A DNA stretch of 64,000 nt from Paucidesulfovibrio gracilis DSM 16080. Lineage in GTDB: Bacteria > Desulfobacterota > Desulfovibrionia > Desulfovibrionales > Desulfovibrionaceae. The DNA lies in contig NZ_FUYC01000008.1 of assembly GCF_900167125.1 (NCBI RefSeq), positions 1 through 64,000 on the forward strand. The letters are read 5' to 3'. Under the pieces are notes generated by a model. That model did not search any database, had not been told where the DNA came from, and saw nothing but the letters and a program-made list of their open reading frames with translations. This document shows, in pieces, positions 9,471-18,605 of the stretch. Both the position numbers and the translations under genes were made by a program. Each line of letters starts with the position of its first letter. Position 1 is the first letter of the stretch.

Positions 9471-9806
9471 TCACTCCGGCGCGCAATGAACGCAATATTC
9501 GGTTTCCGGCACCAGAAGCAGCCGCTTCACGGGGATGGGGTTCCCGCATTCCACGCACTCGCCGAATCCTGGATAATCCGCGTTGCGCAAGGCCCTGTCC
9601 AACAGAAGCAGCCGCCGCCGCGCCTTGCTCAGGGACTGGCCGCTCACGCCCTGGTTCACCAGGGTATCCATGCGCGAGAGTCTGCCCACGGCACTGTCCA
9701 CGGCCACGGGATCGGCCGTTGTCTCCAAACGGGCGATCTCCGCGCGGCAGCGTTCCATTTCCTCGGCCAAACACCGCTTCATGCGGTCGCGATCCGCGTC
9801 GTTCAT
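9471..9806 (-). CDS. DksA/TraR-family C4 zinc-finger protein
   Basis: A 111-residue protein with a helical N-terminal half (possible coiled coil, residues 1-50) and a C-terminal C4 zinc finger: CVECG followed 17 residues later by CVHC. DksA-family proteins enter the RNA polymerase secondary channel and tune promoter output with ppGpp. At 111 residues it is shorter than E. coli DksA (151), and the acidic DxxDxA tip motif is not obvious, so a canonical stringent-response role is uncertain. Its start overlaps the stop of the upstream flavin oxidoreductase by 4 bp. Confidence 0.82.
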   Translation of the reverse strand: MNDADRDRMKRCLAEEMERCRAEIARLETTADPVAVDSAVGRLSRMDTLVNQGVSGQSLSKARRRLLLLDRALRNADYPGFGECVECGNPIPVKRLLLVPETEYCVHCAPE

Positions 9807-10924
9807 GCTTCATCCTTGGATTGGCGTTCCAGGGTCAGACAGGAAAGATCCCCCTGCATGGCCGCCCGGAAACAAAGATTATCGGAAACACAGGACGACG
9901 GCTCCCGGCGGCCCTGCTCCCAGCGGCGCACCAAGTCCGGCTCCCGAATCAAAGGACGACACATGGAAACCACGTCGCACACGCCCTCATCCAACAACCG
10001 CTCCGCCGTATCCAGGCTGCGGATGCCGCCCACCAGCATCAGGGGCATGGCCCGTTCCGCCTTGAACTGCCTGGCCGCATCCTCGTACCAGGCCTCGCCC
10101 CCGGGGATTTCCGGACGACCGGTTCGCACCGGAATGTTCCGGCCGGAAAACTGGGTTCCCCCGGAAAGCTCCACTCCGTCCACGCCCATATTTTCCAGAC
10201 GCCGACAAAGCAGCAGGCTCTCTTCCCGAGTCAATTCACGGTCCAGGTAGTCCCGGCTGTTGAGCTTGACCAGCACCGGAAAGTCCGGCCCAAGATCCGC
10301 ACGCACAGCCTGCAGGGTTTCCAAAAGGAACCGGGCGCGATTTTCCAGTGGGCCGCCGTACTCGTCCGTACGCTGGTTGTAATGAGGCGAAAGAAATTGG
10401 CTCAGACAATATCCGTGGGCCGCGTGAATCTGCACGGCATCGAATCCCGCGCTCCTGGCGCGCTGGGCCGCATCGGCAAAGGCATCCACGATCCGGCCGA
10501 TCTCGGCGCAGGTCATGGCCTCGCAGGATTGTCCCCGGCCAAGATCCAGGGCGGACGGTCCCTTGGGCTGGTTCCCCGACCCCGAGGACAGAGCGTGCGC
10601 GCCCGCATGGGCCAACTGCAAGGCGCAGGCGCCTCCGTGCGCATGCACGGTCTCGGCCAGCGACGCCAAGCCGGGCAAACACTCGTCCCGGTCCGCGGCC
10701 AGCTGGCCGGACCCGGCGCGGCCGTCGGCCTGCACAAACGCGTGTCCCGTGACCACAAACCCCACCCGGCCCTCGGCCAGTCGGCCCATGCACCGGGCCA
10801 GCTTTTCCGTGGCCAGGCCGTCCGCATCGGCCATGCCTTCCCAGGTGGCGGAACGCATGAACCTGTTGCGCAGCCGCATACCATTGATTTCCAGGGGGTC
10901 GAAAGGTGAGATGCCCGTGGTCAT
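9803..10924 (-). CDS. Old yellow enzyme family NADH:flavin oxidoreductase
   Basis: A 373-residue TIM barrel that would use FMN and NAD(P)H to reduce activated alkenes or similar electrophiles. Visible family features are NRFMRSATWEG near the N-terminus, QLAHAGAHA (FMN/substrate), HAAHGYCLSQFLSPHYNQRTDEYGG (the strongest signature), LVKLNSRD, and GGIRS for the phosphate end. The C-terminal CVSDNLCFRAAMQGDLSC carries three cysteines, but there is no appended FAD/4Fe-4S module as in the large 2,4-dienoyl-CoA reductases. AAGGAGG precedes the start. The substrate is unknown. It forms a two-gene operon with the DksA-like gene. Confidence 0.9.
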   Translation of the reverse strand: MTTGISPFDPLEINGMRLRNRFMRSATWEGMADADGLATEKLARCMGRLAEGRVGFVVTGHAFVQADGRAGSGQLAADRDECLPGLASLAETVHAHGGACALQLAHAGAHALSSGSGNQPKGPSALDLGRGQSCEAMTCAEIGRIVDAFADAAQRARSAGFDAVQIHAAHGYCLSQFLSPHYNQRTDEYGGPLENRARFLLETLQAVRADLGPDFPVLVKLNSRDYLDRELTREESLLLCRRLENMGVDGVELSGGTQFSGRNIPVRTGRPEIPGGEAWYEDAARQFKAERAMPLMLVGGIRSLDTAERLLDEGVCDVVSMCRPLIREPDLVRRWEQGRREPSSCVSDNLCFRAAMQGDLSCLTLERQSKDEA

Positions 10925-11014
10925 GAATCCTCCTTGTGACGGTGAGGGCGGGTGCGGGTCGACAATGAGAGCCGAGCCGTGAGCAAAATGTCCTATGATA
11001 CGGATAAAATGGAA

Positions 11015-12004
11015 TTATGATCGGACCGGAGCGCGGCAATCCTTGCGGTGCCAATCCCAGGCGGAGCGAATAATGCTTTCCAGGTCGCCGTGGGCGGGCC
11101 GCCAGCCCAGCTCCGTGCGGGCACGCTTTGACGAGGCCACCAGCACGGGAGAATCTCCGGGGCGTCGGGCGGCTTCCTGCACCGGAATATCCCGGCCTGT
11201 GACCTCGCGGGCCGCGTCCACGACCTCGCGCACGGAATGGCCGTTGCCATTGCCCAGGTTGAAGGCGCGGGTCTCGCCCCGGTCCAGCCAGTCCAGGGCC
11301 AGCACATGGGCCTGGGCCAGGTCGTGCACGTGGATGTAATCGCGCACACAGGTACCGTCCGGCGTGGGATAGTCCGTGCCAAAGATGGAAATATGGGACC
11401 GCAGGCCCAGGGCCGTGTGCAGGACCAGGGGGATGAGGTGCGTTTCCGGTTCGTGCCGCTCGCCCAGTTCCCCGTCCGGATCGGCTCCGGCCGCGTTGAA
11501 ATAGCGCAATCGGCAGGAGGCCAGGCCGTGGGCGCGGTGATAATCCGCAAGCATCTGCTCCACCATGGCCTTGGACCGCGCATAGGGCGACAGGGGCCGC
11601 ATGGGGTGGGCTTCGTCCAGCAGTTCCTGCTCCGGCTCCCCGTAGACCGAGGCCGAGGAGGAAAACACCAGCCCGGGTACCTCGTGTCGCACCATGGCGT
11701 CCAGCAGGTTCAGGGTGGCGGCCACGTTGTTGTGGTAATATTTATTCGGGTCCGCCACGGACTCGCCCACCGCAATGAACGAGGCAAAGTGCAGCACCGC
11801 GTGGATACGCGGTCCGGCAAAGGCCCGCTCCAGGGCCGAAGGATCCCGGAGATCGCCCTTCACGAAACGGCCCCAGCGCAAAAAATCCGCGTGGCCCGTG
11901 ACCAACGAATCCAGCACCACGGTCTCCACGCCCCGGGCGTTGAGCATCTTATTGACATGGGAGCCGATATACCCGGCTCCGCCTGTGATGAGTACGGCGC
12001 ACAT
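11015..12004 (-). CDS. galE: UDP-glucose 4-epimerase
   Basis: A 329-residue SDR epimerase that interconverts UDP-glucose and UDP-galactose (or the N-acetyl forms) for surface polysaccharides. It has the NAD-binding ITGGAGYIGSHV at the N-terminus, the SSSASVYGEPE serine segment, the catalytic YARSKAMVE (YxxxK), and RYFNAAGADPDGELGE typical of GalE. Start 12004 puts the Rossmann motif directly at the N-terminus; the 13-residue longer frame is unlikely. It is the last gene of a same-strand run (rng, queH, FMN reductase, hemW, galE) with short gaps. Confidence 0.95.
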   Translation of the reverse strand: MCAVLITGGAGYIGSHVNKMLNARGVETVVLDSLVTGHADFLRWGRFVKGDLRDPSALERAFAGPRIHAVLHFASFIAVGESVADPNKYYHNNVAATLNLLDAMVRHEVPGLVFSSSASVYGEPEQELLDEAHPMRPLSPYARSKAMVEQMLADYHRAHGLASCRLRYFNAAGADPDGELGERHEPETHLIPLVLHTALGLRSHISIFGTDYPTPDGTCVRDYIHVHDLAQAHVLALDWLDRGETRAFNLGNGNGHSVREVVDAAREVTGRDIPVQEAARRPGDSPVLVASSKRARTELGWRPAHGDLESIIRSAWDWHRKDCRAPVRS

Positions 12005-12064
12005 AAATGCAGAATACCCCCGGCAGGATGGAACGGCAAGCAATTCTCAAAACCGCGTCGGAGA

Positions 12065-13279
12065 TCAAGCCTCCGTGAGCCGCGAAATAATCACATTGGA
12101 AACGGCCATGCCCTCCTTGGTGAGCCGCAAACGGCCGCGATTGATGCGCACGAGCCGGTTTTGCACCAGCGCCTGGATCAGGCGCTCATGCCGCTTCATC
12201 AGATCAAACCCGGCCAGCTTGCGATGCCGGGCCAGCTCCAGCCCCTGGGATGTGCGCAGGGAAAGCATGACCAACTCCACCAAACGGTCCTGGTCGGACA
12301 ACTCCTCAAAATCCATGCCCGCAAAATCCCCGCGCACGGCCGCGTCATAGGCGTCCAGGTAGGCAGGGTTGGTGAACCGGCGGCGGCCCAGGGTGCTGAC
12401 CGCGGATGGTCCCAGCCCGAGGTAGTCGCGGCCTTCCCAATAGCCGCTGTTATGAACCGCCCGGTAGCCCATGCGCGCGAAATTGGAAATTTCATATTGC
12501 AGATACCCCAGGGACTCCAGCAGTTCCGCTCCATACACGAACATTTTGGACTGCTCCTGCTCCCCGGCCAGTTGCAAGTCCACCTCCGCGGACATGCGAT
12601 GCAATTCCGTGCCTTCCTCAATGCTCAGGCCGTAGCAGGATAGATGTTCGGCCCCGAGTTTGGCCGCGGTTTTCAGTTGATCCAGCCAGTGCTTGAGCTT
12701 TTGTCGGGGCAATCCCCAGATGAAATCCAGGCTGATGTTGCCGAATCCGGCCTGACGCGCCATTCCATAGGCTTCCACGGCCATGCGCGCGGTATGCGGG
12801 CGGCCCAGGCGCACCAGATCCTCATCCGCGAGGCTTTGCACCCCCAGGGAGAGCCGGTTCACGCCCAGGGAAAGCAGCCCCCGAAACCAGCTTACATCCT
12901 GCGTGGACTCGGGATTGGCCTCCAGGGTGATTTCCGCTTCCGGTTCCAGCCAAAAATTATCCCGTAGCAGCCCGAGCACGTCGTCCAGGTCGGCCAGGGG
13001 CATGAGGCTGGGGGTTCCCCCGCCGAAATAGACCGTATCCAGCCGGACCCGGCCCAATCGCTCGGCCCAGAGAGGGATCTCGCGTTGCAGGGTTTGCAGG
13101 TACCAGGCATATGCTGCGGAGTCGAAGGCTTGGGAATGGAAGGAACAATACCGGCATTTGGACCGGCAAAACGGCACATGCACGTACAGCAGGAGCTTTT
13201 TGTCCGCGCATTCGCGTTGCACGGGAGCCGACGTTTGCGGCCGTTGGGGAGCGGGAGATTCGCCAAAGATTCGCGCCAC
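12065..13279 (-). CDS. hemW: Radical SAM heme chaperone HemW
   Basis: A 404-residue radical SAM protein of the HemN/HemW group. The cluster motif CRSKCRYCSF (C38, C42, C45) is followed by the YFGGGTPSLM SAM-binding motif and the NRLSLGVQS, YGLSIEEGTEL and YEISNFA family signatures. The C-terminal winged-helix part (ENRLVRINRGRLRLTKEGM-like) is present. HemW proteins bind heme and deliver it to respiratory proteins rather than making coproporphyrinogen. Translation starts at a GTG (13279) behind GGGGAAAGG. The N-terminal 28 residues before the barrel are extra and low-complexity. Confidence 0.93.
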   Translation of the reverse strand: MARIFGESPAPQRPQTSAPVQRECADKKLLLYVHVPFCRSKCRYCSFHSQAFDSAAYAWYLQTLQREIPLWAERLGRVRLDTVYFGGGTPSLMPLADLDDVLGLLRDNFWLEPEAEITLEANPESTQDVSWFRGLLSLGVNRLSLGVQSLADEDLVRLGRPHTARMAVEAYGMARQAGFGNISLDFIWGLPRQKLKHWLDQLKTAAKLGAEHLSCYGLSIEEGTELHRMSAEVDLQLAGEQEQSKMFVYGAELLESLGYLQYEISNFARMGYRAVHNSGYWEGRDYLGLGPSAVSTLGRRRFTNPAYLDAYDAAVRGDFAGMDFEELSDQDRLVELVMLSLRTSQGLELARHRKLAGFDLMKRHERLIQALVQNRLVRINRGRLRLTKEGMAVSNVIISRLTEA

Positions 13280-13294
13280 GGCCTTTCCCCGTTG

Positions 13295-13951
13295 CTATTG
13301 CCCGTCCACAAGCGAGGCGACGCGCTGTCCGAGGATTTGGCCCAGGGCGTGGGCGCGCTCCAGGCTTTCCCGGTCGTCGCGCACACCGGCCTTGTCGAAG
13401 ATGCGCAGTACGGCCAACTGGTCCAGCACCTCGTAGCCCAGGGCTTGCAAGGGGCGGGTCATGGCCTCCAGGGTCACGCCCATGTCGTCGGAGGATTCCT
13501 GCTCGCACACGGCCATGACCACGGCCACGCGTCCCTGTCCGGCCAGTCGGCTGCCCCAGGTCCGGGGCCGCGCCTGCATGTCGAAATCATAAAAGCAGTA
13601 CAGCCGGTCGATGAACGCCTTCATCCAGGCCGTGACATTATAATTGTGGGTGGGACAGGCCAGGATCAACCCGTGAGCCGCCTGGACCCGGGGATAGAGC
13701 AGCTGCATGCCGTCCTGCAGGCGCGTACAGGCCTTGGCCGTGCGGCATTGCTCACAGCCCACGCAAGGATCGAAGCGATAGTCCGGCAGATGCGCGGCAA
13801 AGCCGGCAGCCCCGCCCTGCGCGGCGCCGTCCAGGGCGGCCCGCAGCAGCAAATCGGAATTGCCGCCCTTGCGCGGACTGCCCGAGCAGCCCAACACCGG
13901 CGTCAATCCGGAAACACACGAATCAGCCTCGGTACGGTCGGATGGGGTCAT
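13295..13951 (-). CDS. NADPH-dependent FMN reductase family protein (iron-sulfur flavoprotein-like)
   Basis: A 218-residue flavodoxin-like protein. The FMN phosphate loop GCSGSPRKGGNSDLLL is followed by a compact cysteine motif CVGCEQCRTAKAC and the CPTHNYNVTAWMKAFIDRL loop typical of this family. The CX2CX2C...C spacing resembles iron-sulfur flavoproteins, which move electrons between ferredoxin and FMN. The start at 13951 has AAGGAG 7 nt upstream, although it lies inside the 3' end of queH (29-bp overlap), so translation is coupled to queH. It could supply electrons to QueH, but that is inference from position only. Confidence 0.88.
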   Translation of the reverse strand: MTPSDRTEADSCVSGLTPVLGCSGSPRKGGNSDLLLRAALDGAAQGGAAGFAAHLPDYRFDPCVGCEQCRTAKACTRLQDGMQLLYPRVQAAHGLILACPTHNYNVTAWMKAFIDRLYCFYDFDMQARPRTWGSRLAGQGRVAVVMAVCEQESSDDMGVTLEAMTRPLQALGYEVLDQLAVLRIFDKAGVRDDRESLERAHALGQILGQRVASLVDGQ

Positions 13952-14534
13952 GACCCAGCTCCTTATGAAAGCGTTCCACCTCGCTGTAGAGACAACCGCA
14001 ATATTGCTGACGGTAAATGCCCATGCGCTGGGATTCCTCAATGCCCCGTTGCCAACCCACGCGAAAATCCCGGTACAAAAACGGAACGCCCCGGGCGGCC
14101 AGATCACGGCCCAGCCCCCGGATGTCGTCGTGCCGCTGCTGTCTGGAATACAGCAATGTGGACGTGAAGGCCGCGAACCCGCCCCGCTTGGCGATCTGGG
14201 CGGCCCGCTCCAGGCGCATGCGGTAGCACAGCAGGCAACGGTTGGCCTCGCGGAACGTAATGTCCCGCATGTATCCCACGGGGTCGTATTCCTCGTCGCG
14301 CACAATGAGTTTGAATCCCATGCGTTCGGCCACTTCCAGCGCGCCGTCCCTGCGGCGCAGGTATTCGGAAAGGGGGTGGATGTTGGGATTGAGAAACAGG
14401 CCCGTGACCTCAAACCCCTCGTCGTGAAGCATCTCCACCGTAGCGATGGAGCAGGGACCGCAACAGACGTGAACCAGCACACGGTCACCCGGTGCGGGCC
14501 GTTCGATCTGTTTTACTGTGGCGGGATGCGGCAT
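13923..14534 (-). CDS. queH: Epoxyqueuosine reductase QueH
   Basis: QueH reduces epoxyqueuosine to queuosine in tRNA, the last step of the pathway, and replaces the cobalamin-dependent QueG in some bacteria. The 203-residue protein has the family motif HVCCGPCS (24-28), the LFLNPNIHPLSEY loop, a second cysteine pair in ANRCLLCYRMRLE and the SQRMGIYRQQYCGC C-terminal motif. Together these Cys bind a 4Fe-4S cluster and a nearby metal. Start 14534 is supported by AAAGGA; the 23-residue longer frame is arginine/proline-rich and rejected. It lies 80 bp downstream of rng. Confidence 0.95.
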   Translation of the reverse strand: MPHPATVKQIERPAPGDRVLVHVCCGPCSIATVEMLHDEGFEVTGLFLNPNIHPLSEYLRRRDGALEVAERMGFKLIVRDEEYDPVGYMRDITFREANRCLLCYRMRLERAAQIAKRGGFAAFTSTLLYSRQQRHDDIRGLGRDLAARGVPFLYRDFRVGWQRGIEESQRMGIYRQQYCGCLYSEVERFHKELGHDPIRPYRG

Positions 14535-14613
14535 GGGCGGTCCTTTCTGCCATGCGCCCGCGCCGCCCGGAACCGGTCGGTTCCGAGGGACGCGCTTTGG
14601 CATGGCGGCATGG

Positions 14614-16080
14614 TCAGTCGCTGATGGGCCGATCCATGAGCAAATCTATGCGGGTTTCAAAGAGGCGTTCCAGCTCCAGCAGCTGTTCCCGCTTATGATT
14701 GAGCATGTAGAGCGCCAGTTCCTCGCCCAGACGCATGACCAGGGGCGAAGGATGGCCCGGCTTGCGCAACTGGCGGTACATGTCTTTGATGACCTGGAGG
14801 CACTGCCATTCCATGTTGCGACGCAGGCCCGTGCCGCCGCAGCAGGGACACGGCTCCGTGGTCACGGCCAGGGCCGAGGAACCCATGCGCTGACGCACCA
14901 GCTCCATCAACCCGAACTCGGAGATGCGGCCCACCACGGTGCGCGCCCGGTCGGACTTGAGTGCCTGGCGCATGGTCTTTTCCACCTCGCGGCAGTCCTT
15001 GGGATTCTTCATCTCGATGAAGTCGATGACCACCTGGCCGCCGATGTCGCGCAGCCGGAGCTGCTTGGCGATTTCCTCGGCCGCCTCCATGTTCGTCTTG
15101 AGCACCATTTTTTGAAAATTGCGCTCCCCGGAAATCTTGCCGGAGTTGATGTCCACGGCGGTGAGCGCCTCGGCCGCGTCGAACACGAGCTGGCCGCCGG
15201 AGGGCAAGGTCACTTCCCGGGAATAAATTTCCTCGATCTGGCGGTGCAGGTTGAACCGCTCCCAAAGGCTTTTTTCCGGATCACTGTGCAGGCGCAGGTT
15301 CAATGCGGTGCGGGGGAAGGCCAGACGCATGAATTCCTTGATGCTGCCTTCCACCTGCTTGTCGTCCACCCATACCTCGCTCATATCCGTGGAAAGGTAA
15401 TCGCGCACGGCCCGGGTGGCCAATTCCATTTCCTGATAGATCAGGGCCGGGGTCTTGGCGGCCATGCCCCGCTTTTTGATGTCGTTCCACAATCGGCTGA
15501 GGTACTTGTAGTCCCTGGTGAGATCCTGCTTGTTGCGGCCCACGCCCGCGGTGCGCACGATCAGGCCCACGCCTTCTTCGGTCTTGACCTGCTCAATGAT
15601 TTTTTTCAGGCGGGCGCGTTCCTTTTCATCCTCGATCTTGCGGGAGATGCCCACCTGCCCGCGGCCGATGGTGTAGACAAAAAACCGGCCCGGCAGGGAG
15701 AGATAGGACGAGAGAAACGCCCCTTTCTTGCCCGTGGGTTCCTTGACCACCTGGACCAGCATTTCCTGGCCCGGACGCAGCACATGCTGGATCGGGGGAT
15801 ATTTCTGCCCCTTTTGCAACTTGTAGCCGCCCTGGTAGTATTCGGGATGCACCTCGTCGATCTGGAGAAATCCGTTGCGCTCGGCCCCGTAATTGATGAA
15901 CGCGGCCTGCAGGCCCACGTCGATGTTGTGGATATAGCCTTTATAAATATTGCCCTTGGTCTTGGCCATGTGCGCCATTTCCACATAGTACTCCATGACC
16001 TTGCCTTCTTCGGCGATGACCACTTCCACCTGCTCGCCGGGCAGCGAACTGATGAACATCTTCTGTCGTTTTTTCGTCAT
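14614..16080 (-). CDS. rng: Ribonuclease E/G family endoribonuclease
   Basis: A 488-residue RNase E/G enzyme of RNase G length, lacking the long C-terminal degradosome scaffold of RNase E. The S1 domain lies at about 38-125 (GNIYKGYIHNIDVGLQAAFI). The catalytic DNase I-like part carries the metal-binding aspartates in TAVDINSGK and VVIDFIEMK. The zinc-link motif CPCCGGTG needed for tetramer assembly follows. It processes rRNA precursors and mRNAs. GAGGATTC precedes the ATG. It heads the same-strand run of RNA- and heme-related genes down to galE. Confidence 0.95.
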   Translation of the reverse strand: MTKKRQKMFISSLPGEQVEVVIAEEGKVMEYYVEMAHMAKTKGNIYKGYIHNIDVGLQAAFINYGAERNGFLQIDEVHPEYYQGGYKLQKGQKYPPIQHVLRPGQEMLVQVVKEPTGKKGAFLSSYLSLPGRFFVYTIGRGQVGISRKIEDEKERARLKKIIEQVKTEEGVGLIVRTAGVGRNKQDLTRDYKYLSRLWNDIKKRGMAAKTPALIYQEMELATRAVRDYLSTDMSEVWVDDKQVEGSIKEFMRLAFPRTALNLRLHSDPEKSLWERFNLHRQIEEIYSREVTLPSGGQLVFDAAEALTAVDINSGKISGERNFQKMVLKTNMEAAEEIAKQLRLRDIGGQVVIDFIEMKNPKDCREVEKTMRQALKSDRARTVVGRISEFGLMELVRQRMGSSALAVTTEPCPCCGGTGLRRNMEWQCLQVIKDMYRQLRKPGHPSPLVMRLGEELALYMLNHKREQLLELERLFETRIDLLMDRPISD

Positions 16081-16428
16081 TGAATCCTCGTACTGAAATA
16101 TACAATAAAATTTTTTCCGCCCCGCGGCACGCCAGCGGGAGGGAGATGACGGCTGGCCGGTCTGTTGACCGGTTCACCGTCCAGGAAACATGCATGCTCC
16201 GTCCGGGGAACCTCTCCCCGGCGAAACCTTTCATGCGGCGCGAACAGCCAGCCCGGTTCGACGGCAACACGTCGAAATCCGAAAACAGGGGCTTTTGCGT
16301 CCTGCCGCAAGTGAAAAAATCATCCGACCGCCGCTGTTTGCCGCCAGGATTCCGGGGGATGCATCCCCGGCAACCACATGGCGGGCCGGGCGCGGACGCC
16401 GATACGCAACGGACGCGCGCCAGGGCGC
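16081..16428. other. Intergenic region with a 14-bp palindrome
   Basis: No gene is seen between rng and the radical SAM gene. GGGGATGCATCCCC (16355-16368 region) is a perfect palindrome. AT-rich sequence just upstream of rng (16090-16115) is where its promoter should lie, but no pair of boxes is convincing. Confidence 0.4.
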
Positions 16429-17361
16429 TCAGCGGCGCACGGAATAATACGGGCCGCCCTCTCCTTCCCGGGTGACCAGAGCGTTTTCCCGCTCCAGCCG
16501 TTCCAGCGCCTCGCGCACCCGTTCCGGGGCAAGCCCGATTCCACCCGCCAACTGTAGTACGGTTTGCGGTCTGCGCGCAAGCGAGGATCGCACCGCATCG
16601 GCAGCTTGCTCGGGTGGCAATTGCCGGACCCGGGCTTCGGCATGGGCCGCGTGCGGCTGATGCGCGTGCAGCGCCTCGCGCCAGCGGGCCATGGTGCTTT
16701 CATCCACGGCCCTGGCCGCATCCAGGGTTCCGGGCCGGGTAAGGGTTACCACGTCCACACGGTCCGGGTCCAGGCGGGGAACGAATTCCTGCAACGCCTG
16801 CAAGTTTTCCTTGGAATCGTTGTATCCGGCCGCCAGGAGCACCTCCAGAAAAATCGCGCCGGAAAACTCCTCACGAAAGGCCAACAGCCCCTGTGCAACG
16901 GTTTCCGGATCCACACCCGCCACACAACGGTTGAGTCGGCGCATTTCCTGGGGTACGAGAGAATCCAGGGAAGGAAGAACCACATCGGCAAGGCAAAGCT
17001 CCCGACGCACGTCGGGCAGGTGCAGGGTGCTGGCGTTGGTGAGCACGGCCACGGGCTTGCCCGGAACAATGCGCCGCACTCCCCGGATGACCTCGCCCAT
17101 GTCCGCGTTGAGCGTAGGCTCACCCGAACCGCCCAGGGTCACGTACTCGGTATCCCCGCCCTCCGCAACCCAGCGGGAAAGCTCGTCCAAAATTACCCGG
17201 GCGGGTACCCAGGCCCGGCGATCCAGGGTCAGGGTGGTGGTGGCGCCCACCTCGCAGTAGACGCAATCCATGCTGCAGATGTTTTCCCCAAGCAGGTCCA
17301 GGCCCAATGAAAGGCCAAGCCTGCCGGACATGACCGGTCCGAAAATATACTTGAATGCCAT
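16429..17361 (-). CDS. Radical SAM protein, wyosine-synthetase-like, with winged-helix tail
   Basis: A 310-residue protein. FGPVMSGRLGLSLGLDLL is followed by the cluster motif CSMDCVYCEVG and the LGGSGEPTLN and AVLTNAS motifs. This matches the COG0731-type radical SAM family, related to but not the same as the archaeal tRNA-wyosine enzyme TYW1. The last 70 residues look like a winged helix (VLQLAGGIGLAPERVREALERLERENALV), suggesting nucleic-acid binding. The function in bacteria is not established. It is divergent from trmI, a tRNA methyltransferase, and lies next to other RNA-modification genes, which makes an RNA substrate plausible. Confidence 0.85.
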   Translation of the reverse strand: MAFKYIFGPVMSGRLGLSLGLDLLGENICSMDCVYCEVGATTTLTLDRRAWVPARVILDELSRWVAEGGDTEYVTLGGSGEPTLNADMGEVIRGVRRIVPGKPVAVLTNASTLHLPDVRRELCLADVVLPSLDSLVPQEMRRLNRCVAGVDPETVAQGLLAFREEFSGAIFLEVLLAAGYNDSKENLQALQEFVPRLDPDRVDVVTLTRPGTLDAARAVDESTMARWREALHAHQPHAAHAEARVRQLPPEQAADAVRSSLARRPQTVLQLAGGIGLAPERVREALERLERENALVTREGEGGPYYSVRR

Positions 17362-17384
17362 GGCGTCCGTTTCCGATGGTTTGG

Positions 17385-17426
17385 AGCCGTCTTCGGCTTG
17401 ACGAGGTACGGGCCGCTACCGTACCT
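17385..17426 (+). promoter_or_regulatory. Two tandem hairpins upstream of trmI
   Basis: Hairpin 1 has arms AGCCG (17385-17389) and CGGCT (17394-17398). Hairpin 2 has perfect 8-bp arms AGGTACGG (17404-17411) and CCGTACCT (17419-17426). Both lie in the trmI leader, just before the ribosome-binding site, and either could act as RNA structure or as a DNA operator shared with the divergent radical SAM gene. Confidence 0.5.
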
Positions 17427-17457
17427 GATGGTGCGCGAACAGCGCGAGGAGGCTTCC

Positions 17458-18423
17458 ATGTTGAATTCTGGAGATTTGGTACTGCTCATCAGCCCCAAGG
17501 GCAAGCGGTATCTGCATAAGCTCGACCCCCAGGCCGAGGTCCACACCCACGACGGCCGCATTCTCATGTCCGAGGTGGCCGAGGCAGGATACGGACGCCG
17601 CGTCCGCACCCATTTGGGCAGACCCTATCTCGTGCTCCGTCCCACTGTGCACGATTTGATCAAAAACGTGAAGCGGTCCACCCAGATTATGTACCCCAAG
17701 GAAATCGGCTATCTGCTGCTGAAATTGGGGGTTGGCCCGGGCATGACCGTAATTGAGTCCGGCACCGGATCCGGCGGCCTGACCACGGCTCTGGCCTGGT
17801 ACGTGGGCGATACCGGCAAGGTCATCACCTACGAACGGCGCGAGGAATTCTACCGCCTGGCGCGCAAGAACCTGGAACGCGTCGGCCTGGCCCATCGTGT
17901 GGAGCAGGTCAACCAGGATATTTCCGAAGGATTCCGGCACAACGGCGCCCACGCTCTGTTCCTGGACGTACGCACGCCCTGGGATTACCTAGAATCCATC
18001 CCCTCCGCCGTGATCCCCGGAGCCATGTGCGGCTTTTTGCTGCCCACGGTGAACCAGGTCAGCGACCTGCTGCGCGGCCTGGAGCGCGGCCCGTTCCAGG
18101 ATGTGGAAGTGCTGGAAATCCTGGTCCGCCGCTACAAGCCCGTGGCCGACCGGCTGCGGCCCGAAGACCGCATGGTGGCCCACACCGGTTTCCTGGTCTT
18201 TGCCCGCTACATTGAGGCGGATTCTCCCAAGGATGCGCTTGAAACCGCGGCCCCCCAGACGGAACAACATCCCGCGGAGACCGACGGCGGCACCCTGGAA
18301 GCCGCTTCCGAACAGGCCGTGCCGAATCCGGAACCCGGCGAACGCATGCAGGCCGAATTCGGCGTACCCGGCCAGCACACCGCCGCCCCCGAAGCGGACG
18401 ACGACGGCAGCGACGCCCAATAA
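17458..18423 (+). CDS. trmI: tRNA (adenine-N1)-methyltransferase TrmI
   Basis: Methylates N1 of A58 in the tRNA T-loop using SAM. The 321-residue protein has the N-terminal beta domain (LVLLISPKGKRYLHKL), the KRSTQIMYPKEIGYLLL linker, the SAM-binding VIESGTGSGGLT and TYERREEFYRLARKN, and a catalytic-region FLDVRTPWDY. The family usually ends near residue 265; the last 55 residues here are acidic and disordered-looking (repeated E/P/A, ending DDDGSDAQ) and are an extra tail. Start 17458 is set by GAGGAGG at 17446-17452. A strong terminator follows. Confidence 0.94.
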   Translation: MLNSGDLVLLISPKGKRYLHKLDPQAEVHTHDGRILMSEVAEAGYGRRVRTHLGRPYLVLRPTVHDLIKNVKRSTQIMYPKEIGYLLLKLGVGPGMTVIESGTGSGGLTTALAWYVGDTGKVITYERREEFYRLARKNLERVGLAHRVEQVNQDISEGFRHNGAHALFLDVRTPWDYLESIPSAVIPGAMCGFLLPTVNQVSDLLRGLERGPFQDVEVLEILVRRYKPVADRLRPEDRMVAHTGFLVFARYIEADSPKDALETAAPQTEQHPAETDGGTLEAASEQAVPNPEPGERMQAEFGVPGQHTAAPEADDDGSDAQ

Positions 18424-18502
18424 TTCGCGGCCCAACGCGATGCCGACCAACCCACTGCCCCGGCCTACGGGCATGTCTGGTCGGTTCTGCCACAAACACT
18501 CC

Positions 18503-18538
18503 ACAGGGAGCGGCCCGGGCTGCTCCCTGTTTTTTTGG
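18503..18538 (+). terminator. Intrinsic terminator of trmI
   Basis: Perfect 9-bp arms ACAGGGAGC (18503-18511) and GCTCCCTGT (18522-18530) are followed by a run of eight T residues. Confidence 0.9.
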
Positions 18539-18605
18539 CACGGCGGGCAACGCGCCTTTGCGTTACGCGCTTGCCCGGGCTATACTTCCGACAGGAGGAT
18601 GCGAA

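Noticed and set aside
9249-10909. Long plus-strand open frames opposite the DksA-like and flavin oxidoreductase genes
   Set aside because: They are antisense to well-conserved genes, show Pro/Arg-rich shadow composition and have no ribosome-binding sites.
14518-16083. 521-codon plus-strand frame
   Set aside because: Exact antisense of rng; His/Leu-rich composition is a mirror of the rng codons.
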